Positions 14,843-23,766 of a stretch of 64,000 nt of DNA are shown here, one piece after another. This stretch comes from Paludibaculum fermentans (GTDB lineage: Bacteria; Acidobacteriota; Terriglobia; Bryobacterales; Bryobacteraceae), in contig NZ_CP063849.1 in assembly GCF_015277775.1 (NCBI RefSeq), positions 8,757,501-8,821,500 of the forward strand. Reading direction: 5' to 3'. The notes beneath the pieces are model-generated. The model searched no databases and was not told the DNA's origin. It saw only the letters and a list, made by a program, of their open reading frames with translations. The position numbers and the translations under genes are program-made. Numbering within the stretch: position 1 is the stretch's first letter; each line of letters begins with the position of its first letter.

Positions 14843-16978
14843 CTACTTTGAGGCCGTCTGCCCACTGACGTCAAGGGCCTTGAGCAGAAACGCGTAGTCG
14901 AACGCCGTGTCCTTGAATCGTTCATACCGGCCCGAGGCCCCGAAGTGTCCGGCGCCCATATTCGTCTTCAGGAGCAGCAGATTGTTGCCCTTCTTCATCG
15001 TGCGCAGCTTGGCGACCCATTTGGCCGGCTCCCAGTAGCTCACGCGCGGATCGTTCAGGCCCGCCGTCACCAGCATGTTCGGGTAAGCCTGGCGCTCCAC
15101 GTTGTCATAGGGCGAGTAGGTCCGCATGTAGGAGTAGTACTTCGGATCCTCTGGATTGCCCCACTCTTCATACTCACCGACCGTCAGGGGCAGGGAAGCG
15201 TCCATCATCGTGCTGATGAGGTCGACGAACGGAACCTTCGCGACCACGGCGCCGAACAGGTCTGGCCGCAGATTCACCACGGCGCCCATCAGCAGGCCGC
15301 CCGCGCTGCCGCCCAGGATGCCCAGCTTCTTCGGTTGCGTGTACCGCCGGGCGATCAGCATCTGCGCCGCCGCAATGAAGTCTGTAAACGTATGCTGCTT
15401 GTTCAGCATGCGCCCCGCCTCGTGCCACGGCTTGCCCAGGTCGCCGCCGCCCCGGATGTGCGCAATGGCGTAGACGAAGCCGCGGTCGAGCAGGGAAATG
15501 CGCTCCGCACTGAACGTCGGATCGGACGAGATCCCATATGCTCCATATCCATAGAGAAGGCAGGGATTCGAGCCGTCCTTCACCAGGCCCTTCCGAGATA
15601 CGACGGAAATGGGAATCAAGGTTCCATCGCTGGCCTTGCCCATGATCCGTTCGCTGACGTAGTTCTCCGGTTTGAAGCCGCCGAGCACGGCCTGCTGCTT
15701 CACCAGCGTCCGCTGCCGCAGGTTCATGTCGTAATCGAAGATCGACGGCGGGGTCACCAGGCTGGTGTAGTTGAAGCGCAGCACCGGCGTGTCGTACTCA
15801 AAGCCGCCGCCGCCCTTTACGGTATAGTCCGGTTCCGGCATCGCTACCAGGTGCTCCTGCCCGTCCGAGAAGCGCCGCACCAGCAAGCGCGGCAGACCCT
15901 GGGCGCGCTCCGTCACCACCAAATGATCGGCGTAGGTATCGACGTCTTCCAGCGTGACGTCCTTGCGGGCGGGGATGATCTCCTTGCGCGCTTCCGGATG
16001 CGCAATGGGCGCCTGCATCAGTCGGAACGTCTTGGCGCCTTCGCTGGTGCGTACATACCAGTTGCCGCCGTGATCGGAAACCTGATACTCGACATCCTGG
16101 ATCCGCTCGTACAAGCGGGTGAACTTGCCGTCCGCCTGATCGGCCGGCAGGTACCAGACCTCGGAGGTCGTCTGGCTGTCGCAGTCGATCAGCAGGTAGG
16201 CCCGGCTCCTCGTTTTGCTGATCGCCACCTCGAACCGCTCGTCCGCCTCGTGAAACACCTCCACGTCGGCTGCCGCCGAGCCCAAGGCGTGCCGGAACAC
16301 CTTGTACGGCCGCTTTGATTCGTTCAGGACGTTGTAGAACAGGGTCTTGTTGTCCGCCGCCCATTCCACGCTGTAATAGGCATTCCTGATCTGGTCCGGC
16401 AGCGGTTGCCCGGTGGCCAGGTCTTTCACGTGCACCGTGAACGTCTCGTCGCCGGAAGTATCTGTCCCGTACGCCAGCAGCTTCTGGTTCGGGCTCACTG
16501 AGAAAGCACCCACCTGGAAGTACTTTTGTCCTGCCGCCAGAACATTCCCGTCCAGCAGCACCTCTTCCGGTCCGCTGGCGCCCTTGCGCCGCAGGTACAC
16601 CGGATACTGCTTGCCCTTCATCGTCCGCGTGAAGTAGTAGTACTCCCCGTGCTTCACCGGGGCCGATGTATCATCTTCCTGAATCCGCCCTACGATCTCT
16701 TTGTAGATCTGCTCCTGCAGCGCTTTCGTATCGCCCATCTGCGCTTCGGTGTACTTGTTCTCCGCATCCAGGTAGGAGATCACCTCCGGATTCGACCGGT
16801 CGCGCAGCCAGAAGTAATTGTCCGTGCGCCGGTCACCGTGCTTTTCCAGTTCCTTGGGAACGGTCTTCAGGGTGGGAGGCTTTACCTCGGCCATTTGAGC
16901 AGGAGTTGACATAGATAAAGAAAGGCTCATCCAGAGCGCGGCGGAGCCGCAACGGGACAGGGATGCCATACCCACCAT
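14843..16978 (-). CDS. secreted S9A prolyl oligopeptidase / oligopeptidase B-like
   Basis: A protein of about 711 residues. It has an N-terminal hydrophobic leader (CGSAALWMSLSLSMSTPAQM), then the beta-propeller domain that begins with the family phrase DRRTDNYFWLRDRSNPEVISYLDAENKYTE (given in short: YFWLRDRSNPEV). The C-terminal alpha/beta-hydrolase domain contains YGYGAYG, the catalytic Ser in GGSAGG (about 557), Asp in GLNDPRV (about 643) and His in GAGHFG (about 678). The HIRGGGDLG segment is typical of oligopeptidase B. It cleaves short peptides after basic or prolyl residues. ATGs at 16978 and 16969 both suit. It is 56 bases upstream of the glucokinase gene on the same strand. Confidence 0.9.
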   Translation of the reverse strand: MVGMASLSRCGSAALWMSLSLSMSTPAQMAEVKPPTLKTVPKELEKHGDRRTDNYFWLRDRSNPEVISYLDAENKYTEAQMGDTKALQEQIYKEIVGRIQEDDTSAPVKHGEYYYFTRTMKGKQYPVYLRRKGASGPEEVLLDGNVLAAGQKYFQVGAFSVSPNQKLLAYGTDTSGDETFTVHVKDLATGQPLPDQIRNAYYSVEWAADNKTLFYNVLNESKRPYKVFRHALGSAAADVEVFHEADERFEVAISKTRSRAYLLIDCDSQTTSEVWYLPADQADGKFTRLYERIQDVEYQVSDHGGNWYVRTSEGAKTFRLMQAPIAHPEARKEIIPARKDVTLEDVDTYADHLVVTERAQGLPRLLVRRFSDGQEHLVAMPEPDYTVKGGGGFEYDTPVLRFNYTSLVTPPSIFDYDMNLRQRTLVKQQAVLGGFKPENYVSERIMGKASDGTLIPISVVSRKGLVKDGSNPCLLYGYGAYGISSDPTFSAERISLLDRGFVYAIAHIRGGGDLGKPWHEAGRMLNKQHTFTDFIAAAQMLIARRYTQPKKLGILGGSAGGLLMGAVVNLRPDLFGAVVAKVPFVDLISTMMDASLPLTVGEYEEWGNPEDPKYYSYMRTYSPYDNVERQAYPNMLVTAGLNDPRVSYWEPAKWVAKLRTMKKGNNLLLLKTNMGAGHFGASGRYERFKDTAFDYAFLLKALDVSGQTASK

Positions 16979-17216
16979 GATCGCACCGCGCCCGGCACCC
17001 GCTGTGACCGGTGGCCGGCAATGACGGTAAACTCCGCTGGAATAGGGCAGAATCAGGGAATTCGCCCAAGGGCACCCATCCAACGGCCAGTTTTCGGCCC
17101 TTTTTCCACTGTTGAGTTAAAATTCACTCAGATTGGGCCGTTCCACTTGCGCGGTCTCTTTTTTTGGTATTGAATACAAGCAGGTCCTAATTACTGCATT
17201 GAGGCGAGTACGAACG

Positions 17217-17244
17217 CCAGGGACAGCTCCCAGGCTGTCACTGG
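17217..17244. repeat. imperfect hairpin, possibly REP-like
   Basis: CCAG/CTGG and GACAGC/GCTGTC pair around TCCCAG with one mismatch. The AGTGACAG core seen on the other strand also occurs in the REP-like elements near 8.6 and 9.06 kb, but the match is short and the relation is uncertain. Confidence 0.35.
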
Positions 17245-17300
17245 ATGATTCGAGGACGAAGACGGCATACACCCCTCCGAATGCCGCCTTCACCAAAATG

Positions 17301-17340
17301 GCGGCCCGGCGAACCTCCTCCTCTGCCGGGCCGCTTTTCT
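17301..17340 (+). terminator. strong intrinsic terminator, probably bidirectional
   Basis: GCGGCCCGGC (17301-17310) pairs perfectly with GCCGGGCCGC (17325-17334). On the plus strand the stem is followed by TTTTCTTTTT. On the minus strand it comes 8 bases after the stop of the TPR gene but has only a weak T-run. The good U-tract thus faces a direction with no plus-strand protein gene upstream. Confidence 0.75.
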
Positions 17341-17342
17341 TT

Positions 17343-19253
17343 TTACGGAGCGGCGTCCAGACCCACCTGGTGCAGCAGATCCTTGAAGCGCGCTTCTTCC
17401 CACAAAGGCCGAAAACGGGGATCCACCTTGATCCAGATCACCTGGCTCTCCCGCACCTTGATCGCCTCTGCCAGCGTATTCAGCGCCTTCTGCTTCTCGC
17501 CGAGCATGGAGTAGGTCCGCGCCAGGTCCATCCGGTCTTCCTGGCCTGCCCTCACCTCCGCCTCGATCACGGGCAAGCTGCGCCGCGCTGCTTCGACATC
17601 CCCCGCAAAGTAGGCCTGCAGGCCCACCAGCGGCAGTTTGGGATCCCGTCCCTGCATCTCCATCGACTTCCGCATCGCGGCTTCGGCTTCTTTGTGCCGC
17701 CCGGCGAAGCCCAGGGCCATGCCCAAGTCCCAGTACATGTCTGGATGGAGGTTCTTCAGCTCCAGCGTGCGCTTGTATTGCGTGACGGCATCGTCGTAGC
17801 GGCCCTCCACCTGCAATGCGTAGCCATAGGAGAAGTTGATGAACGACGCGAGGGGATCCAACTCCAGCGCTTTTCTATATTCCACCCGGCACTCTTTCAT
17901 GCGCCCCTGCGGCAGCAGCACCGCCGCGGCGTACATCCCATGAGCCACCGCCGAACCGTCGTCGATCTCGATTGCGCGCCGCGCTTCCGCCTCGGCTTCC
18001 CGCCACTTCCAGTCGTGGAAGGCGAGTGTGAGGCCCAACGCCGAGTGCGCGTCCGCCAAGGTCGGATCCAGGGCGATCGCCCGCTCCGCTGTCCGCCGCG
18101 CATTTGGCCACGCCACATCGGCCGGCAGCGAGTTGTAGTAGCCCAGCAGTGAATAGGTGGATGACAGCCCGGCCAGTGCCGGCGCATAGTCCGGATCGAG
18201 CCTCAGGCACTCCTCGAAATACTCGATGCTCTTCTGCATCCCCTGCCGCGAGTACAGATTCGCCTGGTACTTGCCTTTCAGGAACGCGTTGTACGCCTCG
18301 ATGCTGGATGTCGTGCGTTTGCCGGCGGCCGCCGCTGCCGGCCCCACCTGCACCCGCAGGGCATTCGCAATCGACTGGGCGATCTCGTCCTGTACCGCGA
18401 AGATGTCTTTCATTGGCCGGTCGTACGTTTGCGACCATACCGACGATCCGTCCCTCGGATTCGCCAACCGCGCCGTCACGCGCAGCCGTTCACCCTGCCT
18501 TCGGACACTGCCTTCCAGTACCATCGACGCATTCACGCGGCCGGCCACTTCGTCCAGCGCGGCGTCGCGTCCCTTGAACTGGGCCATCACCGTCCTGGAG
18601 ATCACCTTTAGCCCCTGGACCCGCGCCAGCCGGTCCATGATCTCTTCCGTCAGACCCTGGCTGAAGTACTCGTTCTCCGCCACGCCGCCCACGTTTGCAA
18701 ACGGCAACACTGCCACCGTCGCCAGCGGCGCCTGGCGAACGCGCCGCATATATGACGTCTGCCAGTACCCCAGGGAGATGCCCACCACCGCCAGGCCGGC
18801 GAGGATGCCCACCAGTTTCCAGCCGCGCGGCATCGGCGCCGACTCCACTTCCACCGTCGGCGGCCTGGGGGCGGCTGGTGCGGCTGGAACCGCTGCCGCA
18901 ACGGGTTTCGCTACCCGCTTCCCGAACGATGGGACGTAGCCGCCCTTGGGCAGCTCAATCCGTACCGCCTCGTCCTTGCCCGCGCCGGCGTAGTACTCCT
19001 CCAGCCGGCTCCGCAGCCGCCGTGCTTCCACCCGCACGATCGGGTCGGTCCGAGGGTCGTACCCGGTGCTGCGTTGGAAGACTTCCACCCCCAGCACGGA
19101 CTCCTTCAGCCGGTCGGTCTCGCCGCTGAGGGTCCGCTCCACCAGGTAAGTCAGGAACGAGGAGAGCCGTCCCGCGCCCGCAAAACCCGCGCTTTCCACA
19201 ATCCGCCCCAGCGCGTCGCGGACCTCCTGCTGTTCCGGCTGTTGTTCTATCAT
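17343..19253 (-). CDS. TolB-like/TPR protein with N-terminal DNA-binding-like domain
   Basis: A 636-residue membrane protein. Residues ~1-110 carry the pattern of a common acidobacterial N-terminal domain (RLSSFLTYLVERTLSGE, then YDPRTDPIVRVEARRLRSRL and IELPKGGYVPSF), related to winged-helix output domains. A Pro/Ala linker leads to one transmembrane helix (about 144-163). A FlgO/TolB-like domain follows (VAVLPFANVGG, then YFSQGLTEEIMDRLARVQGL, VLEGSVRRQGERLRVTARL). At least six TPR-like repeats occupy 310-600 (for example CLRLDPDYAPALAGL, ALELDPLASFIN). Such proteins are thought to couple a regulatory input to protein-protein interactions; the ligand is unknown. It is divergent from the acyltransferase gene. 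Confidence 0.82.
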   Translation of the reverse strand: MIEQQPEQQEVRDALGRIVESAGFAGAGRLSSFLTYLVERTLSGETDRLKESVLGVEVFQRSTGYDPRTDPIVRVEARRLRSRLEEYYAGAGKDEAVRIELPKGGYVPSFGKRVAKPVAAAVPAAPAAPRPPTVEVESAPMPRGWKLVGILAGLAVVGISLGYWQTSYMRRVRQAPLATVAVLPFANVGGVAENEYFSQGLTEEIMDRLARVQGLKVISRTVMAQFKGRDAALDEVAGRVNASMVLEGSVRRQGERLRVTARLANPRDGSSVWSQTYDRPMKDIFAVQDEIAQSIANALRVQVGPAAAAAGKRTTSSIEAYNAFLKGKYQANLYSRQGMQKSIEYFEECLRLDPDYAPALAGLSSTYSLLGYYNSLPADVAWPNARRTAERAIALDPTLADAHSALGLTLAFHDWKWREAEAEARRAIEIDDGSAVAHGMYAAAVLLPQGRMKECRVEYRKALELDPLASFINFSYGYALQVEGRYDDAVTQYKRTLELKNLHPDMYWDLGMALGFAGRHKEAEAAMRKSMEMQGRDPKLPLVGLQAYFAGDVEAARRSLPVIEAEVRAGQEDRMDLARTYSMLGEKQKALNTLAEAIKVRESQVIWIKVDPRFRPLWEEARFKDLLHQVGLDAAP

Positions 19254-19337
19254 TTCAGTGGGTTACAGCTTGAGTATACCGTTAAACCTACCCCCCGCTA
19301 CTCACGTTGACGGCTGTTTCCGCCCCACCATGGCTCA

Positions 19338-20531
19338 ATGAAACACGACTCCGAACGCTTTCACGCCTTCGACGCCCTGCGCGCCGCCATGATGCTGCTG
19401 GGGGTCGCGCTGCACAGCTCCACCGCCTACTCCACCTTCCCGGATGTCTGGTGGCTGAAGGACCCGGTCACCAGCCGCTGGCTGGACGCCTTCCTGCTCT
19501 TCGTCCATGGCTTCCGGCTGCCCGCCTTCTTCGTCATGAGCGGGTTCTTTGCGGCCCTCCTCATCAGCCGCCGCGGCTGGCAGGGCTTCCTCGAAAACCG
19601 GGTCGCCCGGCTGGGCTTGCCGTTCCTGCTGGGCATGCTCGTCCTGTACCCGTTCCTGAAGATCGCCGCCGTCTTCGCCTATTTCCTGGTCCGCGACCCC
19701 AACGCCTGGAACCGAACCCTCGGCTGGCTGGCGGAGGGACGGCTCGAACGCGCCATCGAGCCGATGCACCTGTGGTTTCTTGAAATCCTGATGTGGCTGT
19801 GCCTCGCCGCCGCTCCGCTCGCCCCGCGCCTCACCCGCTGGCTGGGCCGGCCCTGGTTCCGCTCCATCCTGGCCAGCCGCCTGGCTCCGGTGTTCTGGAG
19901 CCTCCTCACCTTCTTCACCCTCCTCTCGATGGAGTTCGGGATCCTCGATACCCCGCACAATTTCGCGCCCCACTTCCGAATCATTGCCGCCTACGCCGTG
20001 TTCTTCGCCTTCGGCTGGGGCCTCTACTGTCATCGGGCCTCGCTCCCACTGCTGCGCGGCGCCGGTTGGCCCCACCTCTGCCTCGCCGTCCTGTTTACCT
20101 TCATCACGCTGGGCGCCATCGACCGTCAGGTAGCCAACCGCGCCGTGCGCGACTGGCCCGCCTTCCTCGCCACCTGTGCCGGCACGGCTCTCACCGCCTG
20201 GTGTATGATCTTCGGCCTCATCGGCCTTTTCCTGCGCTACTTCTCCCAGCCTTCGCCGCGCCAGCGCTATCTGTCCGACTCGGCCTATTGGCTGTATCTG
20301 GTCCACCCGCCCGTCCTGGTCGCCTTGCAGCTCCCCATGATGCTGCTGCCCTGGCCCGCGGAACTGAAGGCCGTCATCGGACTGTTGTTGGCGGTGCCCA
20401 TCCTGCTCGCCAGTTATCACTACTTCGTCCGCTCCACCTGGCTGGGCGTCATCCTGAATGGGCGCAAATATCCGGCACAGCTCCAAACCGTCGCAATTGA
20501 AACTTGTTTGGAACCGCAAGCATCCGTATAA
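19338..20531 (+). CDS. membrane acyltransferase 3 family protein (OpgC-like)
   Basis: A 397-residue polytopic membrane protein of the acyltransferase 3 family. The N-terminus has the family opening with Asp and Arg in FHAFDALRAAMMLLGVALHS, then the conserved His of ALHSS and FFVMSGFFAALL. About ten hydrophobic segments follow. The last third has SAYWLYLVHPPVLVALQL, again a family landmark. These enzymes transfer acyl or succinyl groups to membrane or periplasmic sugars; the acceptor cannot be told here. OpgC (glucan succinylation) is the closest named type in style. The gene is divergent from the TolB/TPR gene with an 84-base gap. Confidence 0.83.
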   Translation: MKHDSERFHAFDALRAAMMLLGVALHSSTAYSTFPDVWWLKDPVTSRWLDAFLLFVHGFRLPAFFVMSGFFAALLISRRGWQGFLENRVARLGLPFLLGMLVLYPFLKIAAVFAYFLVRDPNAWNRTLGWLAEGRLERAIEPMHLWFLEILMWLCLAAAPLAPRLTRWLGRPWFRSILASRLAPVFWSLLTFFTLLSMEFGILDTPHNFAPHFRIIAAYAVFFAFGWGLYCHRASLPLLRGAGWPHLCLAVLFTFITLGAIDRQVANRAVRDWPAFLATCAGTALTAWCMIFGLIGLFLRYFSQPSPRQRYLSDSAYWLYLVHPPVLVALQLPMMLLPWPAELKAVIGLLLAVPILLASYHYFVRSTWLGVILNGRKYPAQLQTVAIETCLEPQASV

Positions 20532-20587
20532 TCGACAGAACCATCAGGAAAGCGGCCAGGTCTGCCGATCACTTTACAGAGGTCTTT

Positions 20588-21193
20588 ATGGAGATCCTTG
20601 GTGACAGACACTTCGTCGAGATTCCGGGCGACAAACTTCACCAGTTGCCGCCCCTCCTCATTCGCGTGGGCGCAGAAGCCGCTCGAATGAGCCGGACCAT
20701 CGAGATGGCCAGCACGCTCATCGAATCCGAGGACATGCTGCCCGGCCTTCAGATGGAACCGCTCGACCAGGAACGCCGTAAGATGGACCTCGCCATCCAG
20801 CTCGTCGAGCAGTACCTCGGCCTCATCGAGCACTGGCGGTTGGGCGATGCCATCCTCGACTGGATCCGCCAATGCGAAATGACCTTTGAGATGCGGCAGG
20901 ACCTGCGTCCGCTGCTGCGCCCCGACGTGTGGCCGCATGCCGGCCGGTCCAGTTTTGTCATGCTGCTGCGGGACAAAGCCGTCGACACCAAGGGCATCGC
21001 TCCAGAGAGCGCTGTGGGCACGCGCCTGTCCTTCCGCCAGCCGCCGCCATTGAACTGCTTCTCCGACCAGTTCCTGTTCTATTTGAAGGCGACGCTGGCC
21101 TCGACGGCGTACCAGACGTGGTCGAACCTCTCGCCGGACCCGATTTCGGCCTTCCCGCCGGAGCGCTTCTCGTTCGAGGTGCACGCGATCTAG
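20588..21193 (+). CDS. hypothetical protein, 201 residues
   Basis: I do not recognise this protein. The start at 20588 has AGAGG about 7 bases upstream; a longer frame from 20504 exists but overlaps the preceding stop and lacks a ribosome-binding site. It is soluble and mostly helical in the first 130 residues (RVGAEAARMSRTIEMASTLI, ERRKMDLAIQLVEQYLGLIE). The tail is more aromatic and Pro-rich. There is no signal peptide. It lies 56 bases after the acyltransferase and 103 before the Gfo/Idh/MocA gene on the same strand, so it may belong to a longer transcript. It is possibly lineage-specific. Confidence 0.7.
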   Translation: MEILGDRHFVEIPGDKLHQLPPLLIRVGAEAARMSRTIEMASTLIESEDMLPGLQMEPLDQERRKMDLAIQLVEQYLGLIEHWRLGDAILDWIRQCEMTFEMRQDLRPLLRPDVWPHAGRSSFVMLLRDKAVDTKGIAPESAVGTRLSFRQPPPLNCFSDQFLFYLKATLASTAYQTWSNLSPDPISAFPPERFSFEVHAI

Positions 21194-21296
21194 TCCGGGC
21201 ATCCTCCCGCGGCCAGCCGCGCGATTCCTGCGCTCCGCCGGCCGGCCTGACCTTGTTTCCGAGCGTCGAACACGTCCACTGCAGCACCTTGCTACG

Positions 21297-22328
21297 ATGG
21301 CAAAGTCTATGCGCATCGCAGTGGTCGGACTTGGCTTCATGGGGCTCACCCATCTGAAAGCCTACAAACGTATCCCCGGCGTCGAGATCGGCGCCGTAAG
21401 TTGCAATGATCCAAAGGTCCTGGCCGGAGATCTATCCTCCATCCAGGGCAACCTCGACGTCGCCGGCGAAGCGGTCGATTTTCAATCGGCCCAGAAGTTC
21501 GCCGACGCCCTCGAATGTGTACGCGAAGCGGACGTAGACGCCGTGGACCTCTGCCTGCCCACGGCCATGCACGCGCCCATCGCCATCGCCGCCCTGCGGG
21601 CCGGCAAGCACGTCCTCGTCGAGAAGCCCATGGCCCTCGACGCCGCACAATGCGATGAGATGATGGCCGAGGCCGAAAAGGCCGGACGCCTGCTGATGAG
21701 CGCCCAGGTTTTGCGCTTCTTCCCCGCTTACGTCCCGCTCATCGAGGCGGCCCAGACGGGCAAGCTGGGCGAACCGCGGCACGCGCTGTTCCGCCGCCGG
21801 TGCGCCGCGCCCGGCTGGAGCGCCTGGCTCACGAACAAATCCACCTCAGGCGGGGGCGTCTTCGACCTCCTTATCCATGACGTCGACATGGCCCTTGTGT
21901 GCTTCGGCATGCCCACCGCTGTTTCGGCCACCGGCTATGAAGACCTCCCAGCCGGTGTCGACATGCTCACCGCGCAGCTCCATTACCCGTCGGGCTTCGC
22001 CGTGACCATCACCGGCGGCTGGCACTTGCCGTCCAACTACCCGTTCTCCATGGAGTACACCGTCGTTGGCCAGGACGCGGCCATTGAGTACAGCTCCGCC
22101 GGCCGGCCGCCCCACTGGTACGGCCGCGGCGAGGAGCGCGCCCTGCCGCTCTCCGACGTCGACGGCTACCAGGCCGAAATCGAGTACTTCGTCCACTGCA
22201 TCCAGACCGGCGCGAAGCCAGAGCGCTGCACTCCGCAGTCGTCGGCCGCCGCCGTGAAGTTGACCCGGCTCCTTGAGGAGGCGCGGGCCCGCCAGGGAGA
22301 AATGTTGCCATGTCCACTCTCACTCTGA
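21297..22328 (+). CDS. Gfo/Idh/MocA-family oxidoreductase (cytoplasmic)
   Basis: A 343-residue NAD(P)-dependent oxidoreductase. The Rossmann loop is IAVVGLGFMG near the N-terminus. The catalytic EKP motif is in HVLVEKPMALDAAQC, and the C-terminal sheet domain contains GGVFDLLIHDVDMALVCFG with the active-site His. Unlike the other three family members in this window, it has no twin-arginine leader. It oxidises or reduces a sugar, inositol or sugar acid; the exact substrate is not readable. Its 3' end overlaps the next gene by 19 bases, which implies translational coupling with a TIM-barrel sugar isomerase. Together they suggest a short polyol or sugar catabolic step. Confidence 0.9.
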   Translation: MAKSMRIAVVGLGFMGLTHLKAYKRIPGVEIGAVSCNDPKVLAGDLSSIQGNLDVAGEAVDFQSAQKFADALECVREADVDAVDLCLPTAMHAPIAIAALRAGKHVLVEKPMALDAAQCDEMMAEAEKAGRLLMSAQVLRFFPAYVPLIEAAQTGKLGEPRHALFRRRCAAPGWSAWLTNKSTSGGGVFDLLIHDVDMALVCFGMPTAVSATGYEDLPAGVDMLTAQLHYPSGFAVTITGGWHLPSNYPFSMEYTVVGQDAAIEYSSAGRPPHWYGRGEERALPLSDVDGYQAEIEYFVHCIQTGAKPERCTPQSSAAAVKLTRLLEEARARQGEMLPCPLSL

Positions 22329-23155
22329 AAGACCGCGAAGTCGGTATCTTCTTCTGGGCCGAGCCCGACGCTCTGGCCACCTTGCGCACCGTGAAGTCCT
22401 GCGGCGTCGTCTCGGGCCAACTCGCCATCGATGGCACCGTGCAGCTCACGCCGGAAACGACCGCTGCCTGGAAAGCCGCCATCGCCGCTGAGGACTTCCA
22501 CGTCTTCACGGTATTTGCCGCCTATGAGGGCGAGAGCTACGCCGATATCCCCACCGTGGTCCGCACGGTCGGCTTCATGCCGGCCGATACCCGCGCGGCC
22601 CGCGAACTGCGCACGCGCGAGGTGATCGACTTCGCCGCCGCGCTGGGCGTGAAGAGCTTCGGCTGCCACGTGGGCTTCATCCCCCACGACCCGACGCACC
22701 CCGAGTACATTGCCGTCCGCGATCTCGTGCGCCGCATCGCCGACTATGCCGCCACGTTCGGCATGACTTATTGCCTGGAGACCGGCCAGGAACCGGCCGA
22801 TCAGCTCCTCGCCTTCTTCGGCGACGTCGATCGCAGCAACGTCAAAATCAACTTCGATCCCGCCAACATGATTCTCTACGGCTCCGGCGAACCCGTGGCC
22901 GCGTTTGAACTCCTGGCCAGCCAGGTGATCAGCGTGCACGGCAAGGATGGAGATTGGCCGGATCCCGCGCAGCCGGGTTCGTTGGGTACTGAGCGGATCC
23001 TGGGCGAAGGCTCCGTCAACATCCCCAAATTCATGGCGGCTCTGCGGGAGAAGGGCTACAACGGGCCCGTCTGCGTGGAGTCCGGAGTCCACGGGGAAGA
23101 GCAGCGCTGGCAGACGCTCAGCAATGCTGTGAAACTCCTCAACAGCCTCCGCTAA
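22310..23155 (+). CDS. sugar phosphate isomerase/epimerase (AP endonuclease 2 fold)
   Basis: A 281-residue TIM-barrel protein of the xylose-isomerase-like family (Pfam AP_endonuc_2). The expected metal ligands appear in order: Glu in CLETGQEPAD, Asp in INFDPANMIL, His in VHGKDGDW, and Glu in CVESGVHGEE. A GGGAGAA-type ribosome-binding site lies inside the end of the upstream oxidoreductase gene. The overlap suggests that the two act on the same pathway, for instance a keto-sugar formed by the oxidoreductase and then isomerised. A strong terminator follows 15 bases after the stop, closing the operon. Confidence 0.88.
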   Translation: MSTLTLKDREVGIFFWAEPDALATLRTVKSCGVVSGQLAIDGTVQLTPETTAAWKAAIAAEDFHVFTVFAAYEGESYADIPTVVRTVGFMPADTRAARELRTREVIDFAAALGVKSFGCHVGFIPHDPTHPEYIAVRDLVRRIADYAATFGMTYCLETGQEPADQLLAFFGDVDRSNVKINFDPANMILYGSGEPVAAFELLASQVISVHGKDGDWPDPAQPGSLGTERILGEGSVNIPKFMAALREKGYNGPVCVESGVHGEEQRWQTLSNAVKLLNSLR

Positions 23156-23170
23156 ATTGACGGCAGGTTC

Positions 23171-23217
23171 AAAAGGGCCGCGGCTGGTGGAAAATCCACT
23201 GGCCGCGGCCCTTTTCG
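23171..23217 (+). terminator. strong intrinsic terminator of the oxidoreductase/isomerase operon
   Basis: AAAAGGGCCGCGGC (23171-23184) pairs perfectly with GCCGCGGCCCTTTT (23202-23215), extended inward by TGGTGG/CCACTG. The U-run on the descending arm and its position 15 bases after the stop make it a clear rho-independent terminator. The A-run on the other side would let it work in both directions. Confidence 0.9.
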
Positions 23218-23346
23218 TGTCCCTGGCGCAGAGAGCTATGTCATCGCACCAGCGCCGGCATAATTTCGTCCCTCGCCTACTCAGATCGCGACCGGGCTAA
23301 TCTAGGGATGTGCGGTATCCGGCCGATGTGGATCATGTTGGGAAAA

Positions 23347-23766
23347 ATGAAGCACAGAACCTCATTCAATCCAAAGCGCCGAATCTGTGAAGGAGAAGCC
23401 GCGACGGTTCGTTCCGTGCCGGTTCAGATGCAGGGGATTCAGTACACCGGCAACCCCGAGCACAAGAAGCATCCCGGCGACTTTGGCCTGACGCCACCCA
23501 GCGCGCCACGGCTCGGCAAGACGCTATGCGATTCGGTGAATATTCACACCCGGGCGGAAGCGGAGAGGCTCCTTCGGGAGGGAATCCAACGAGGGTTCGT
23601 GAGCGCGCAGGAGCGGGGCTCATGGCCTCAGAATATCTGGGCTGTCAGTCACGCTGGCGAGCCGTTGGAGGCGTAACACGAAGGAAACGGCCGGTATCAC
23701 GGCTACCCCATGCCCGAGGCTGACCCATTTCGAGATGAGATTATTGCCCGGTGGCGGCGCGCATGA
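23347..23766 (+). pseudogene. conserved small protein with an in-frame stop, first gene of a two-gene unit
   Basis: The frame reads TGNPEHKKHPGDFGLTPPSA, GKTLCDSVNI, AERLLREGIQRGFVSAQERG and SWPQNIWAVSHAGEPLEA. It then meets TAA at 23674 and continues in frame as HGYPMPEADPFRDEIIARWR up to a TGA at 23764. I recall this whole pattern, including the HGYPMPE ending, as one continuous conserved protein of unknown function, so the TAA looks like a CAA-to-TAA nonsense change. The final TGA overlaps the ATG of the next gene (ATGA). The start is uncertain; ATGs at 23308, 23347 and later are possible. The protein may still be made as a 110-residue truncated form. Confidence 0.6.

Noticed and set aside
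14945-16318. 457-codon plus-strand frame
   Set aside because: Antisense to the prolyl oligopeptidase, with no family pattern.
17133-18152. 339-codon plus-strand frame, considered as the source of the plus-strand terminator
   Set aside because: It reads through the terminator into the antisense of the TPR gene and lacks a ribosome-binding site.
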